A stretch of DNA of 64,000 nucleotides. Source: Rhizobium sp. C1 (GTDB lineage: Bacteria; Pseudomonadota; Alphaproteobacteria; Rhizobiales; Rhizobiaceae). The notes beneath the pieces were generated by a model. The model was not told where the DNA came from and did not search any database. It saw only the letters and a program-made list of their open reading frames with translations. The position numbers and the translations under genes are program-made. Positions 55,907-64,000 of the stretch are shown piece by piece. The DNA lies in the NCBI RefSeq assembly GCF_021026335.1, contig NZ_JAJNCY010000001.1, positions 434,001 to 498,000 on the forward strand. The letters are read 5' to 3'. The stretch's first letter is position 1; each line of letters starts with the position of its first letter.

Positions 55907-56787
55907 ATATCGCGCTGACGCCTGACGAGCACACCGAGCAGGCCACGGAGAGCTTTGCCGGCGATCCGGCGATGACGGCGCTCTATGCCCTTGCGCCGCA
56001 ATCGTCCAATTTCAACAAGCTTCGCAAGCGACTGCTGCGAAACGTCCGTCAGGCGATTGACGATTTTGCCATGCTGAAAGGCCAGAAGCGCTGGCTGGTG
56101 GCCTTGTCGGGCGGCAAGGACAGTTACGGTCTGCTGGCGATCCTGATGGAACTGAAGTGGCGCGGCCTGCTGCCGGTGGAGCTGGTCGCCTGCAATATTG
56201 ATCAGGGACAGCCGAACTTTCCGAAACATGTCCTGCCGGACTATCTCACCTCGCTGGGCATTCCGCACCGGATCGAATATCGCGACACCTATTCCATCGT
56301 GAAGGAGAAGGTGCCGGAGGGGGCGACCTATTGCGCGCTCTGTTCGCGGCTGAGGCGCGGCAATCTCTACCGGATCGCCAAGGAGGAGGGCTGCGACGCG
56401 CTCGTGCTCGGCCATCACCGCGAGGACATTCTGGAGACCTTCTTCCTCAATCTCTTCCATGGCGCGAAGCTCGCCACCATGCCGCCCAAGCTCCTCAATG
56501 ACGATGGCGACCTGATGGTGGTTCGCCCGCTGGCCTATTGCGCGGAAGAGGATATGGCGAAATTCGCCGCCGCCATGCAGTTTCCGATCATTCCCTGCGA
56601 TCTCTGCGGTTCGCAGGATGGTTTGCAGCGCAATGCGATGAAGGACATGCTCGCGGGGATCGAGGCGAAGATGCCTGGCCGAAAGGATGTGATGATGAAG
56701 GCCCTGACCAACATCAATCCGTCGCACATGCTCGATAGAAAGCTCTTCGATTTCTCCAGCCTTATCCCATCTCCATCGGAACAGTAA
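55903..56787 (+). CDS. ttcA: tRNA 2-thiocytidine(32) synthetase TtcA
   Basis: TtcA is a PP-loop ATPase with an iron-sulfur cluster that thiolates cytidine 32 in a subset of tRNAs. The 294-residue protein has the PP-loop SGGKDS (69-74), the conserved CxxC in YCALCSRLR (Cys144, Cys147) and a third cluster cysteine in CDLCGSQ. The start overlaps the deacetylase stop (ATGA) and the stop overlaps the next start by 1 bp. Its placement in an envelope-sugar operon is curious. An iron-sulfur supply role is also local (GrxD, BolA nearby). Confidence 0.95.
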   Translation: MNIALTPDEHTEQATESFAGDPAMTALYALAPQSSNFNKLRKRLLRNVRQAIDDFAMLKGQKRWLVALSGGKDSYGLLAILMELKWRGLLPVELVACNIDQGQPNFPKHVLPDYLTSLGIPHRIEYRDTYSIVKEKVPEGATYCALCSRLRRGNLYRIAKEEGCDALVLGHHREDILETFFLNLFHGAKLATMPPKLLNDDGDLMVVRPLAYCAEEDMAKFAAAMQFPIIPCDLCGSQDGLQRNAMKDMLAGIEAKMPGRKDVMMKALTNINPSHMLDRKLFDFSSLIPSPSEQ

Positions 56788-57617
56788 TGAATCAGTTTGA
56801 CGACCATCAAATGCCTTTCCTCCGCCAGATTCTGGTAGAGGCGGGCAGAAGCGAAATCATGCCGCGTTTTCGTGGGCTTCCTGCCGGGAGTATTGCCGAA
56901 AAGAAGTCCTCCATCGACCTCGTGACGGAGGCCGATCTTCTCTCGGAGAAGTATATTTCCGAAACGCTCAAGACCCGGTTTCCGAACGCGCTGATTGTGG
57001 GCGAGGAGGCTTGCGAGGTCGATCCGGGACTTATCCCGGCGCTGAAGGGTGCCGAACTCGCCTTCGTCATCGATCCGGTCGATGGCACGTTCAATTTCCA
57101 GGCCGGCCTGCCGGTCTTCGGCATCAATCTTGCCGTCGTGCAGAATGGCGAAACGGTCGCCGGTCTGATTCATGATCCGGTTATGGGCGATACGCTGATG
57201 GCGGTGAAGGGGGGCGGTACGCGTCTGGTGCGCGCCAGCGGCGAGGAACAGGTCTGCCGGGTGCGTACACCCGCGGCGATGTCCGAAATGGTGGGTACGA
57301 TCTCCATCAACGATCTCGACCGCGAGAGCCGCGTGCGCATTGCCGGCAATCTCGCCAAGACCAGAATGGCCTTCGCCTATAATTGCTCGGCTTACGAATA
57401 TTGGCTGGTGGCGACGGGCAAGGTCCACTTCATCGGCCATTACAAGCTGATGCCGTGGGACCATCTTGCCGGCGTGCTGATCCACGAGGAGGCGGGCGGT
57501 GTCACGGCCAAATTCGATGGCAGCCCCTATCGTCCGGGCGAGGTGAATGGTGGCATCCTGTCGGCGCCCGATGCGGAAAGCTGGAACCTCATTCTCGCCG
57601 AAATCGTCCGGGCGTGA
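56787..57617 (+). CDS. Inositol-monophosphatase family protein (copy 1)
   Basis: The 276-residue protein has the IMPase metal sites: IDLVTEADLLSE, VGEEA, DPVDGTFNFQAGLP and the C-terminal PWDHLAGVLIHEEAGG. Enzymes of this family dephosphorylate inositol phosphates, fructose bisphosphate, histidinol phosphate or PAP. The start shares 1 bp with the ttcA stop. A paralogue follows 37 bp later. Confidence 0.88.
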   Translation: MNQFDDHQMPFLRQILVEAGRSEIMPRFRGLPAGSIAEKKSSIDLVTEADLLSEKYISETLKTRFPNALIVGEEACEVDPGLIPALKGAELAFVIDPVDGTFNFQAGLPVFGINLAVVQNGETVAGLIHDPVMGDTLMAVKGGGTRLVRASGEEQVCRVRTPAAMSEMVGTISINDLDRESRVRIAGNLAKTRMAFAYNCSAYEYWLVATGKVHFIGHYKLMPWDHLAGVLIHEEAGGVTAKFDGSPYRPGEVNGGILSAPDAESWNLILAEIVRA

Positions 57618-57654
57618 CCGCCTTCCTTCCTCTCCTTCTACAAGAGATGCATCC

Positions 57655-58494
57655 ATGACCTTCACCATTCCGACCGACAAGCTCATCGATATCCTCTGGC
57701 AGGCGGCGGAAGCCGAAATCATGCCGCGCTTCGGCAAGCTCGGCGATGACGACATCCGCGAGAAGAGCGAGGCGATCGATCTGGTGACAGAGGCGGACGA
57801 GGCTGCCGAGCGGCTGATCGCGCGCGAAATCGCGTCGCTGATGCCGAACGCGCTCTTCGTTGGCGAAGAGTCGGTGGCGGCCGATCCGGCGCTGCTGGGG
57901 AAGCTGGGTGCGGCCGATCTCGCTATCGTCGTCGATCCGGTCGACGGCACGTTCAACTTCGCCAACGGCGTTCCGCTCTTCGGCGTCATGATGTCGGTGG
58001 TCAAGGGTGGCGAGACGGTCGCCGGGCTGATCCTCGATCCCTTTGCCGGTGATTGTCATGTGGCAGAAAAGGGCGCCGGTGCCTGGGCGGTTCCGCTGGA
58101 TGGCGAGCGCAAACGCTTGACGCTGGGGGCCGGGCTCCCCGTCGAGGAGATGCTTGGCGCGGCGTCGACCGGCTACATGTATGGCGAGGAGCGCGTGGCG
58201 CTGGTGGCCAACCTTGCCAAGGTCCGCTCCTTCTTCAGCTATCGCTGTGCCGCGCATGAATACCGTCTGCTCGCCAAGGGCGGTATGCAGTTCGCGCTCT
58301 ACAACAAGCTTATGCCGTGGGATCACCTGGCCGGTGCGCTGTTGACGCAGGAGGCCGGGGGGTATGCTGCACGTTTCGACGGTTCGGTCTATCTGCCGAG
58401 CCACACAGACGGCGGACTTCTGGTCGCAAGCGATCGCGATAGCTGGCATGCGCTGCGCGACACGCTTTTCCCCGGGATCAAGCCGGCCGCCTGA
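57655..58494 (+). CDS. Inositol-monophosphatase family protein (copy 2)
   Basis: The 279-residue protein has the same IMPase metal sites (AIDLVTEADEAAE, VGEES, DPVDGTFNFANGVP, PWDHLAGALLTQEAGG) and is a tandem paralogue of copy 1. Both lack a signal peptide. The substrate may relate to sugar-phosphate intermediates or to histidinol phosphate. The ATG at 57655 is chosen; an open frame extends back into copy 1. The stop lies inside a perfect terminator hairpin. Confidence 0.88.
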   Translation: MTFTIPTDKLIDILWQAAEAEIMPRFGKLGDDDIREKSEAIDLVTEADEAAERLIAREIASLMPNALFVGEESVAADPALLGKLGAADLAIVVDPVDGTFNFANGVPLFGVMMSVVKGGETVAGLILDPFAGDCHVAEKGAGAWAVPLDGERKRLTLGAGLPVEEMLGAASTGYMYGEERVALVANLAKVRSFFSYRCAAHEYRLLAKGGMQFALYNKLMPWDHLAGALLTQEAGGYAARFDGSVYLPSHTDGGLLVASDRDSWHALRDTLFPGIKPAA

Positions 58495-58509
58495 CAGGCG
58501 GCCCTATTT
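58485..58509. terminator. Terminator hairpin closing the six-gene operon
   Basis: GGCCGCCT-GAC-AGGCGGCC is a perfect 8-bp stem; the stop TGA of the second IMPase gene overlaps the loop. CTATTT follows. It also lies 12 bp past the MFS stop on the opposite strand. Confidence 0.75.
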
Positions 58510-58520
58510 GATTGATCGCC

Positions 58521-59771
58521 TTACTTGACCGGCGGATTGTGTGGCCGGAAGAGCTGACCCTTTTCAGCGATCAGCACGAAGCCAAGGCCGACAATCGACA
58601 GCGCGCAATAGCCCATGACGAGCGGCAGAGCGGTGCCATTGTAGGCTTGGCCGATCACGGCGCCAAGTGCGGCGCCACCGATCGTGGTCGTGAAGCCGAG
58701 CACAGACGATGCCGTGCCGGCGACATGACCCAGCGGCTCCATGGCGAGCGAATTGAAATTCGAGCTGATCCAGCCGAAGAGAAACATCGAGATCGCGAAG
58801 AGCGCGATGAAGATGGGGAAGGGCAGCGGTTCTGGTCCGAAGATCTCCGCCGCCAGCCAGATGGCGTTGACAGCAATGAAGGCGAGAAGCGCGCCGTGCG
58901 ACAGACGCCGCATGCCAAAGCGTCCGACCAGCCGCGAATTGATGAAGGACGAGAGCGCCATGAAGAGCGCGACACCGGCAAAGGCGAGCGGGAACCAGTT
59001 CCCCAGCTTGTAGACCTCGATATAGATCTGGTTGGCCGAGTTGATGAAGCCGAACAGGGCTCCCAGGATCACGGCGCTGGAGAGCGTGTAGAACAACGCC
59101 GAGCGGTTGGTCAGCACGATGCGGAAGCCGCCGAGGATGCCCGCGACGGTAAAGGGACGCACGTCTTCCGGATGCAGCGTTTCCGGCAGGTTGCGCCATG
59201 TCCAGAACGCGACAATGGTCCCGACAATACCGATGAACAGGAAGATCAGGTGCCATTCGCCGAAGAGCAGGATGATCTGTCCTGTGCCGGGTGCAATGAC
59301 CGGCACGACCATGAAGACCATCATGATGAGCGACATCACTTCCGCCATCTGACGTCCACCGTAAATGTCGCGGATGATCGAAACGGTGACGACGCGGGTT
59401 GCTGCCGAACCGATGCCCTGCACGAAGCGCAGTGCGAGCAAAACGCCGAAACTGGGAGCGAAGACAATGGCGAAGGCCGAGAGGATATAGATCACGAAGC
59501 CGAAGAAGAGAGGCTTGCGGCGGCCGAAGCGGTCGGAGACCGGACCGAAGAAGAGCTGGGCTATGCCGAAGCCGATGAGATAGGCCGTGACGATGAATTG
59601 GCGGCTATTTTCGTCTTCCACATTCAGCGAAGCGCCGATCTGCTGCAGGCCGGGCAGCATGATATCGACGGCGAGTGCGTTGAGTGCCATGAGCGCGGCG
59701 CAAAGCGCGATGAACTGCGTCCTGCCCATCCTGCCGAGCAGGGTGGGCTGCGTTGCATTCGTTCCGGTCAT
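58521..59771 (-). CDS. MFS transporter, Bcr/CflA (DHA1) drug-efflux type
   Basis: The 416-residue protein has about twelve membrane helices. Motif A appears as SDRFGRRKPLF after helix 2, and motif C-like PVIAPGTGQIILLF in helix 5, typical of DHA1/Bcr antiporters. Such pumps export drugs or small metabolites with protons. The ATG at 59771 is used, with AGGAAGA upstream; a start at 59826 is possible. It is on the strand opposite to the operon and 97 bp from grxD. Confidence 0.92.
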   Translation of the reverse strand: MTGTNATQPTLLGRMGRTQFIALCAALMALNALAVDIMLPGLQQIGASLNVEDENSRQFIVTAYLIGFGIAQLFFGPVSDRFGRRKPLFFGFVIYILSAFAIVFAPSFGVLLALRFVQGIGSAATRVVTVSIIRDIYGGRQMAEVMSLIMMVFMVVPVIAPGTGQIILLFGEWHLIFLFIGIVGTIVAFWTWRNLPETLHPEDVRPFTVAGILGGFRIVLTNRSALFYTLSSAVILGALFGFINSANQIYIEVYKLGNWFPLAFAGVALFMALSSFINSRLVGRFGMRRLSHGALLAFIAVNAIWLAAEIFGPEPLPFPIFIALFAISMFLFGWISSNFNSLAMEPLGHVAGTASSVLGFTTTIGGAALGAVIGQAYNGTALPLVMGYCALSIVGLGFVLIAEKGQLFRPHNPPVK

Positions 59772-59868
59772 TCTTCCTGTACTCCAAAAAGCAAGAAGGC
59801 GCTGGTTGGACAGCGCCTTCGCCATTCCGGTTTCGTCGTCCGCGGCCTCGAGCCGCGAGCGGTATGGG

Positions 59869-60204
59869 TCAGGCTGCGCCCTTGACGGCGACACCCTGCG
59901 CCTGCAGGTGGTCCTGCAGCTCGCCGGCCTGGAACATTTCGCGGACGATGTCGCAGCCGCCGAGGAACTCACCCTTGACGTAAAGCTGCGGGATTGTCGG
60001 CCAGTTGGAATAATCCTTGATGCCCTGGCGGATATCGCCATCGGCGAGCACGTTGATGCCCTTGTAGTCGACGCCGAGATAGTCGAGGATCTGCACGACC
60101 TGGCCGGAGAAGCCACACTGCGGAAACTGCGGCGTGCCCTTCATGAAGAGGACGACGTCGTTCGACTTGACTTCGTTGTCGATGAATTCGTGAACTGCGC
60201 TCAT
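59869..60204 (-). CDS. grxD: Monothiol glutaredoxin Grx4 type
   Basis: GrxD binds and transfers [2Fe-2S] clusters as a dimer and works with BolA. The 111-residue protein has the CGFS active site (Cys30-Ser33) and [11 protein letters not shown] plus GGCDIVREM for glutathione binding. BolA lies upstream on the same strand, a conserved order in alphaproteobacteria. Confidence 0.97.
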   Translation of the reverse strand: MSAVHEFIDNEVKSNDVVLFMKGTPQFPQCGFSGQVVQILDYLGVDYKGINVLADGDIRQGIKDYSNWPTIPQLYVKGEFLGGCDIVREMFQAGELQDHLQAQGVAVKGAA

Positions 60205-60299
60205 GGATCTGTCCTTTCCTGCACGGGTTCAAGGCCCGGCCCAATCCGACTTGAAAATTCTATGCGATAAATAGCATGGCGTTGCGGGAATAAAAGAGG

Positions 60300-60322
60300 T
60301 GAGGCCGGATTTAACGGCCTCA
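60300..60322 (-). terminator. Hairpin between bolA and grxD
   Basis: TGAGGCCG and CGGCCTCA pair perfectly with a 7-nt loop. On the minus strand it follows bolA and is trailed by CCTCTTTTATT. It may reduce read-through from bolA into grxD. Confidence 0.6.
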
Positions 60323-60330
60323 GCCTGTCT

Positions 60331-60564
60331 TCATTCCGGAACGCTGGTCTGCAGGGCGAGCGCGTGGAGCACGCCGCCCATATTGCCCTGAAGGGCATCG
60401 TAGACCATCTGGTGCTGCTGCACGCGCGTCTTGCCGCGGAAGGCTTCCGCGACGACTTCGGCGGCAAAATGATCGCCATCGCCGGCGAGGTCGCGAATTT
60501 TCACCTTCGCGCCCGGAATGCCCGCCTTGATCAGATCTTCGATGTCGCCTGCTTTCATTGCCAT
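60331..60564 (-). CDS. bolA: BolA family protein
   Basis: The 77-residue protein contains the BolA core HFAAEVVAEAFRGKTRVQQHQMVYDALQG, with the conserved His and the class-II/KH-like fold. It partners with monothiol glutaredoxins to shuttle or regulate iron-sulfur clusters. The gene is 17 bp after purL and upstream of grxD on the same strand. Confidence 0.93.
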   Translation of the reverse strand: MAMKAGDIEDLIKAGIPGAKVKIRDLAGDGDHFAAEVVAEAFRGKTRVQQHQMVYDALQGNMGGVLHALALQTSVPE

Positions 60565-60581
60565 GTCTGGTACTTCTCCGC

Positions 60582-62819
60582 TTACTCGGCGGCCGGGCGA
60601 AGCGCCTTGCCGCCGTCCATGAATTCAGGGAACCATGATTCATGGGCGCCGCGCAATTCGTCAACCGAAACATTGAGAAGTTCATCGACAACGAGGTTTG
60701 CGCCCTCGACCGTGCCGAGACGGCGGAACGGAACGCCCGCATCTTCTGCATTGGCGCAGACGAAATCGGCAAGATCGGCCGGAACGGCAATCACATAGCG
60801 CGCCTGATCTTCACCGAAGAGAAGCGCATGCGCCGGGCCGTGGCTTTCGGCAAGCGAGAGCTTCATGCCCTTGGCTGAAGCCATCACCATTTCAGCCAGC
60901 GCGAGGACCAGGCCGCCGGACGAGATGTCGTGGCAGGCGGTGACTTCGCCGTTGCGGATCGCGTTGCGGATGAAGTCGCCGTTGCGGCGCTCTGCGGCGA
61001 GATCGACTTCCGGAGCCGGGCCTTCCTTGATGCCGAGCACGTCGCGCATGTAGATCGACTGGCCGAGATGGCTGCCATCCGTGCCGATCATGAGGATCGC
61101 GTCGCCGTCCTTCATCGAGCCGATGCGGACCATCTTGGACCAGTCGGGCAACAGGCCGACGCCGGCAATGGTCGGGGTCGGCAGGATCGCGACGCCGTTC
61201 GTCTCGTTGTAGAGCGAGACGTTGCCGGAGACGATCGGGAAATCGAGCGCGCGGCAGGCTTCGCCGATGCCTTTGATCGCCATGACGAACTGGCCCATGA
61301 TTTCCGGCTTTTCCGGGTTGCCGAAATTCAGGTTGTCGGTGGCGGCGAGCGGTTCGGCGCCCGTGGCGGTAATGTTGCGCCAGCATTCGGCAACGGCCTG
61401 CTTGCCACCTTCGAACGGATCGGCCTCGACATAGCGCGGCGTGACGTCGGAGGAGAAGGCGAGCGCCTTGGTCGGATGCGTGTCGACGCGCACGACGCCG
61501 GCATCGCCGCCTGGAAGCTGCAGCGAATTGCCCTGGATCAGCGTGTCATACTGTTCGTAGACCCAACGGCGCGAGGACTGGTTGGGCGAACCGACGAGCG
61601 ACAGGAGCGTCGCCTTGTAGTCGGACGGTGCGGCAACAGCGCTGGCGGGGAGCGCCGGGAACTTGCCGGGCTCCTTCCACGGGCGGTCATATTCCGGGGC
61701 CTGGTCGCCGAGATCCTTGATGGGGAGGTTTGCGACTTCCTCGCCCTGATGGATGACACGGAAGCGCAAGTCGTCGGTCGTCTTGCCGACGATGGCGAAG
61801 TCAAGGCCCCACTTGACGAAGATCGCCTTGGCGACCTCTTCCTTGGAGGGTTCGAGCACCATGAGCATGCGCTCCTGGCTTTCCGAGAGCATCATTTCAT
61901 AAGCCGTCATGCGCTCTTCGCGCACCGGCACCTTGTCGAGCTGCAGCTCGATGCCGAGATCGCCCTTGGCACCCATTTCGACCGCCGAGCAGGTGAGGCC
62001 GGCAGCACCCATGTCCTGGATGGCGATGACGGCGCCGGTCTGCATGAGTTCAAGGCAGGCTTCGAGCAGGCACTTTTCGGTGAAGGGGTCGCCGACCTGC
62101 ACGGTCGGGCGCTTTTCCTCAATGCTTTCGTCGAATTCGGCCGAGGCCATCGTCGCGCCGCCGACGCCGTCGCGGCCGGTCTTGGCGCCGAGATAGACCA
62201 CGGGCAGGCCGACGCCCTTGGCTTCGGACAGGAAGATGCCGTCCGCGCGGGCAAGGCCGGCGGCAAAGGCGTTGACGAGGATGTTGCCGTTATAGCGGGC
62301 GTCGAACTCGACTTCGCCGCCGACGGTCGGCACGCCGAAGGAATTGCCATAGCCGCCGACGCCGGCGACGACGCCGGAAACGAGATGCTTCGTCTTCGGA
62401 TGATCCGGCTCGCCAAAGCGCAGCGCGTTCATTGCCGCAATCGGCCGCGCGCCCATGGTGAAGACATCGCGGAGAATGCCGCCGACGCCGGTCGCAGCGC
62501 CCTGATAGGGCTCGATATAGGAAGGGTGGTTGTGGCTCTCCATCTTGAAGACGACGCATTCGCCGTCATCGATATCGACCACGCCGGCATTTTCGCCCGG
62601 CCCCTGGATGACGCGCGGGCCCTTGGTGGGCAGCGTGCGCAGCCACTTCTTCGAGGACTTGTAGGAGCAGTGCTCGTTCCACATGGCGGAGAAGATGCCG
62701 AGCTCGGTGAAGGTCGGCTCGCGACCGATCAGGTCCAGAATGCGCTGGTACTCATCCGGCTTCAGGCCGTGAGCGGCAATGAGTTCCGGGGTGATCGGCT
62801 GGCTGTTCGAAATGGTCAT
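60582..62819 (-). CDS. purL: Phosphoribosylformylglycinamidine synthase subunit PurL
   Basis: PurL (small type, 745 residues) amidates FGAR with ATP and ammonia in purine synthesis, using PurQ and PurS as partners. It contains [22 protein letters not shown], the [21 protein letters not shown]/metal region and [13 protein letters not shown]. PurQ and PurS are not in this window. It is followed by bolA. Confidence 0.97.
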   Translation of the reverse strand: MTISNSQPITPELIAAHGLKPDEYQRILDLIGREPTFTELGIFSAMWNEHCSYKSSKKWLRTLPTKGPRVIQGPGENAGVVDIDDGECVVFKMESHNHPSYIEPYQGAATGVGGILRDVFTMGARPIAAMNALRFGEPDHPKTKHLVSGVVAGVGGYGNSFGVPTVGGEVEFDARYNGNILVNAFAAGLARADGIFLSEAKGVGLPVVYLGAKTGRDGVGGATMASAEFDESIEEKRPTVQVGDPFTEKCLLEACLELMQTGAVIAIQDMGAAGLTCSAVEMGAKGDLGIELQLDKVPVREERMTAYEMMLSESQERMLMVLEPSKEEVAKAIFVKWGLDFAIVGKTTDDLRFRVIHQGEEVANLPIKDLGDQAPEYDRPWKEPGKFPALPASAVAAPSDYKATLLSLVGSPNQSSRRWVYEQYDTLIQGNSLQLPGGDAGVVRVDTHPTKALAFSSDVTPRYVEADPFEGGKQAVAECWRNITATGAEPLAATDNLNFGNPEKPEIMGQFVMAIKGIGEACRALDFPIVSGNVSLYNETNGVAILPTPTIAGVGLLPDWSKMVRIGSMKDGDAILMIGTDGSHLGQSIYMRDVLGIKEGPAPEVDLAAERRNGDFIRNAIRNGEVTACHDISSGGLVLALAEMVMASAKGMKLSLAESHGPAHALLFGEDQARYVIAVPADLADFVCANAEDAGVPFRRLGTVEGANLVVDELLNVSVDELRGAHESWFPEFMDGGKALRPAAE

Positions 62820-62968
62820 GGGCGTCCGTCTGGCTCAGGGTGGCGCTGATCAGGCCCCTATAGCGCATGATGACAGAGAGCGCGACCGGGAAATGCGGGG
62901 AAGTTGGGGAATATGGCATGGCTTGTCGGGGGTGTCAGGCAAATCTGTGAACATATCTCGCGTGATAC

Positions 62969-62988
62969 CCACATTTGTGCTAATGTGG
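62969..62988. promoter_or_regulatory. Inverted repeat, candidate ParD operator
   Basis: CCACATT-TGTGCT-AATGTGG is a perfect 7-bp-arm inverted repeat 20 bp before the parD start. Antitoxin-type RHH proteins autoregulate through such sites. Confidence 0.65.
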
Positions 62989-63008
62989 CGCGCGAAAAGG
63001 ATAAAGCA

Positions 63009-63263
63009 ATGAGCCGACTGTCCATCGACATGACAGACCAGCAGCACCAGAGCCTCAAGGCACTTGCAGCCTTGCAGGGGAAGACGATCAAGCAATATGC
63101 CCTTGAGCGGCTCTTTCCCGTCGATGCAGGAGAAGATCAGGCCTTGGAGGAACTGAAGACGCTGCTTGAGGAGCGGGTTCAGGAGGGGCTTTCCGGCAAG
63201 GTTTCGACCAGAAGTATTGGTGACATCCTTGATGAGGAGCTTTCGCAGGAAAGGGGTGCGTGA
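63009..63263 (+). CDS. parD: ParD-type antitoxin
   Basis: The 84-residue protein begins with a ribbon-helix-helix (SRLSIDMTDQQHQSLKALAALQGKTIKQYALERLF, about 2-36). The acidic C-terminal half would fold on binding toxin. It overlaps the toxin gene by 4 bp. Autoregulation through the inverted repeat upstream is likely. Confidence 0.88.
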   Translation: MSRLSIDMTDQQHQSLKALAALQGKTIKQYALERLFPVDAGEDQALEELKTLLEERVQEGLSGKVSTRSIGDILDEELSQERGA

Positions 63264-63574
63264 AAGCATCCTATATCCTGACCGAAGCCGCGGAAGCCGA
63301 CCTCCGCGCCATCATCCGTTACACGCGCCGCGAATGGAGCGATCCGCAGGTTCGGAGATACGTCGAAGACCTCGAACTGGGCATTGCTCGCTTGGCGCTG
63401 GCACAAGGTTCCTGGCGAGACGTTGGTTCGCTGTATCCGCACATGCGTGTGGCACATGTCGGACACCATTATGTTTTCTGCCTACCGCAAGACAATGCAC
63501 CAGCCTTGATCGTCGCGATTTTGCACGAACGCATGGATTTGATGGCGCGATTGGCGGAGCGACTCAAGGGCTAA
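63260..63574 (+). CDS. parE: ParE/RelE-type toxin
   Basis: The 104-residue protein matches the ParE fold: YILTEAAEADLRAIIRYTRREWS at the N-terminus, YPHMRVAHVGHHYVFC in the middle and AILHERMDLMARLAERL at the end. ParE toxins poison DNA gyrase. The start is a GTG overlapping the parD stop, as usual for this pair. Together with parD it forms a chromosomal type II toxin-antitoxin system. Confidence 0.9.
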   Translation: MKASYILTEAAEADLRAIIRYTRREWSDPQVRRYVEDLELGIARLALAQGSWRDVGSLYPHMRVAHVGHHYVFCLPQDNAPALIVAILHERMDLMARLAERLKG

Positions 63575-63613
63575 AGCGAGCTTGTGTTGGCGAAGCCTAG
63601 GCCTTCGCGACAC

Positions 63614-64000
63614 TCACTCCCGGCTCCTTCTTCGCCGTCTCCCGCCGTCTCCACCCGCATCCGCCAACACCTTTTTCTCCGGCAGCGCGATCACCTTTTC
63701 CAGGTTCGGGAAGTGGTCCACCTTGTTGGGCATGGCCATGGCGTAGACGAAATGTTCCTGGAACTTGGGTTCCAGCGCGGTTTCGATCTTTTCGATCTTG
63801 CGCACCGTCTCCTCGATCTCGCGGCGATAGCCACGGTTGAGCAGGCACATGCGCGCACCGGTGCCGGCGGCGTTGCCGACGGCCTTGACCTTGTCCAGGT
63901 CGCAATCGGGGATGAGGCCGAGGACCATGGCGTATTTCGGGTCGATGAAGGTGCCGAAGGCGCCGGCGAGGCCGATGCGGTCGACGTGATCGATGCCGAG
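63614..64000 (-). CDS. Corrinoid-activation (RACo/ASKHA, DUF4445) protein, C-terminal part only
   Basis: The 128 visible codons encode the end of a larger protein: GAFGTFIDPKYAMVLGLIPD, VGNAAGTGARMCLLN and LEPKFQEHFVYAMAMP, followed by an Arg-rich tail ending RRRRRSRE. This is the C-terminus of the ASKHA domain of reductive corrinoid-activator proteins, whose N-terminal [2Fe-2S] ferredoxin domain is outside the window. In rhizobia these lie beside cobalamin-dependent methyltransferase genes of glycine-betaine or methylamine demethylation. The neighbours beyond 64000 would confirm this. Confidence 0.8.
   Translation of the reverse strand, partial: LGIDHVDRIGLAGAFGTFIDPKYAMVLGLIPDCDLDKVKAVGNAAGTGARMCLLNRGYRREIEETVRKIEKIETALEPKFQEHFVYAMAMPNKVDHFPNLEKVIALPEKKVLADAGGDGGRRRRRSRE

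Noticed and set aside
60930-62849. Long plus-strand open frame opposite purL
   Set aside because: It is a codon-bias shadow of purL. The protein has no recognisable motif, while the minus strand is an unmistakable PurL.

Overview
The window reads as an ordinary chromosomal stretch of an alphaproteobacterium, most likely a Rhizobiaceae member (Rhizobium, Agrobacterium, Shinella or a relative). The reasons are high GC, dense coding, the cluster icd, trmJ, murI, rpsD, ttcA, grxD, bolA and purL, several small DUF1127 proteins, multiple GGDEF proteins and a mosaic palindromic intergenic repeat of the type common in rhizobia. I see no insertion sequence, prophage, CRISPR array or rRNA operon. One tRNA gene (Lys, CTT) is present.

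Layout. 1-7.7 kb: a truncated amino-acid racemase facing an Lrp/AsnC regulator, a 7TM-GGDEF protein, a TetR regulator with a clear operator, ilvC with an unusual tandem repeat of its own 3' end, and a PLP aminotransferase. 7.8-11.9 kb: acyltransferase, EEP phosphatase/nuclease, Nudix and PhzF genes, then tRNA-Lys. 12.2-17.9 kb: DUF924, a large MscS-type channel, a small secreted protein, recQ and an orphan antitoxin-like gene. 18-26 kb: a gabD-like dehydrogenase, a mosaic repeat, a dimethylglycine/sarcosine dehydrogenase-like flavoprotein, two related double-receiver proteins (one with GGDEF) and a GlxA/AraC regulator. 26.4-38.9 kb: DUF1127 and LysR in divergence, a DegP/Q protease overlapping rarA, an enoyl-reductase-like gene of unclear family, a flavodoxin-like protein, a DUF1883-GGDEF fusion, icd, trmJ-murI and an ArsR-like regulator behind a perfect palindrome. 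39-51 kb: a third DUF1127 gene behind a small ORF, a two-gene copper module, a WYL/VOC/EVE cluster, a HerA-like ATPase, a double GNAT, cold-shock, SMR, D,D-carboxypeptidase, esterase, pepT and terC genes. 51.8-64 kb: rpsD; a six-gene operon with glycosyltransferases, a ChbG-type deacetylase, ttcA and two inositol-phosphatase-like genes; an MFS pump; grxD-bolA-purL; a parDE pair; and the C-terminal part of a corrinoid-activation (ASKHA) protein.

How genes work together. The most interesting unit is the GT39 + GT2 + ChbG trio (52547-55906). It has the same three activities as the Francisella FlmK/FlmF2/NaxD and Bordetella Lgm systems, which build undecaprenyl-phosphate-N-acetylhexosamine, deacetylate it, and transfer the free amino sugar to lipid A. 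That suggests an undescribed amino-sugar decoration of the envelope here. GrxD and BolA, nearly adjacent, form the usual iron-sulfur regulatory pair. The flavoprotein at 19846-22407, and possibly the GlxA regulator and the ASKHA protein at the right edge, point to methylated-amine or betaine catabolism. Three diguanylate cyclases and one GGDEF-free double-receiver protein suggest substantial c-di-GMP signalling. All functional statements rest on reading motifs by eye; no database search was run.
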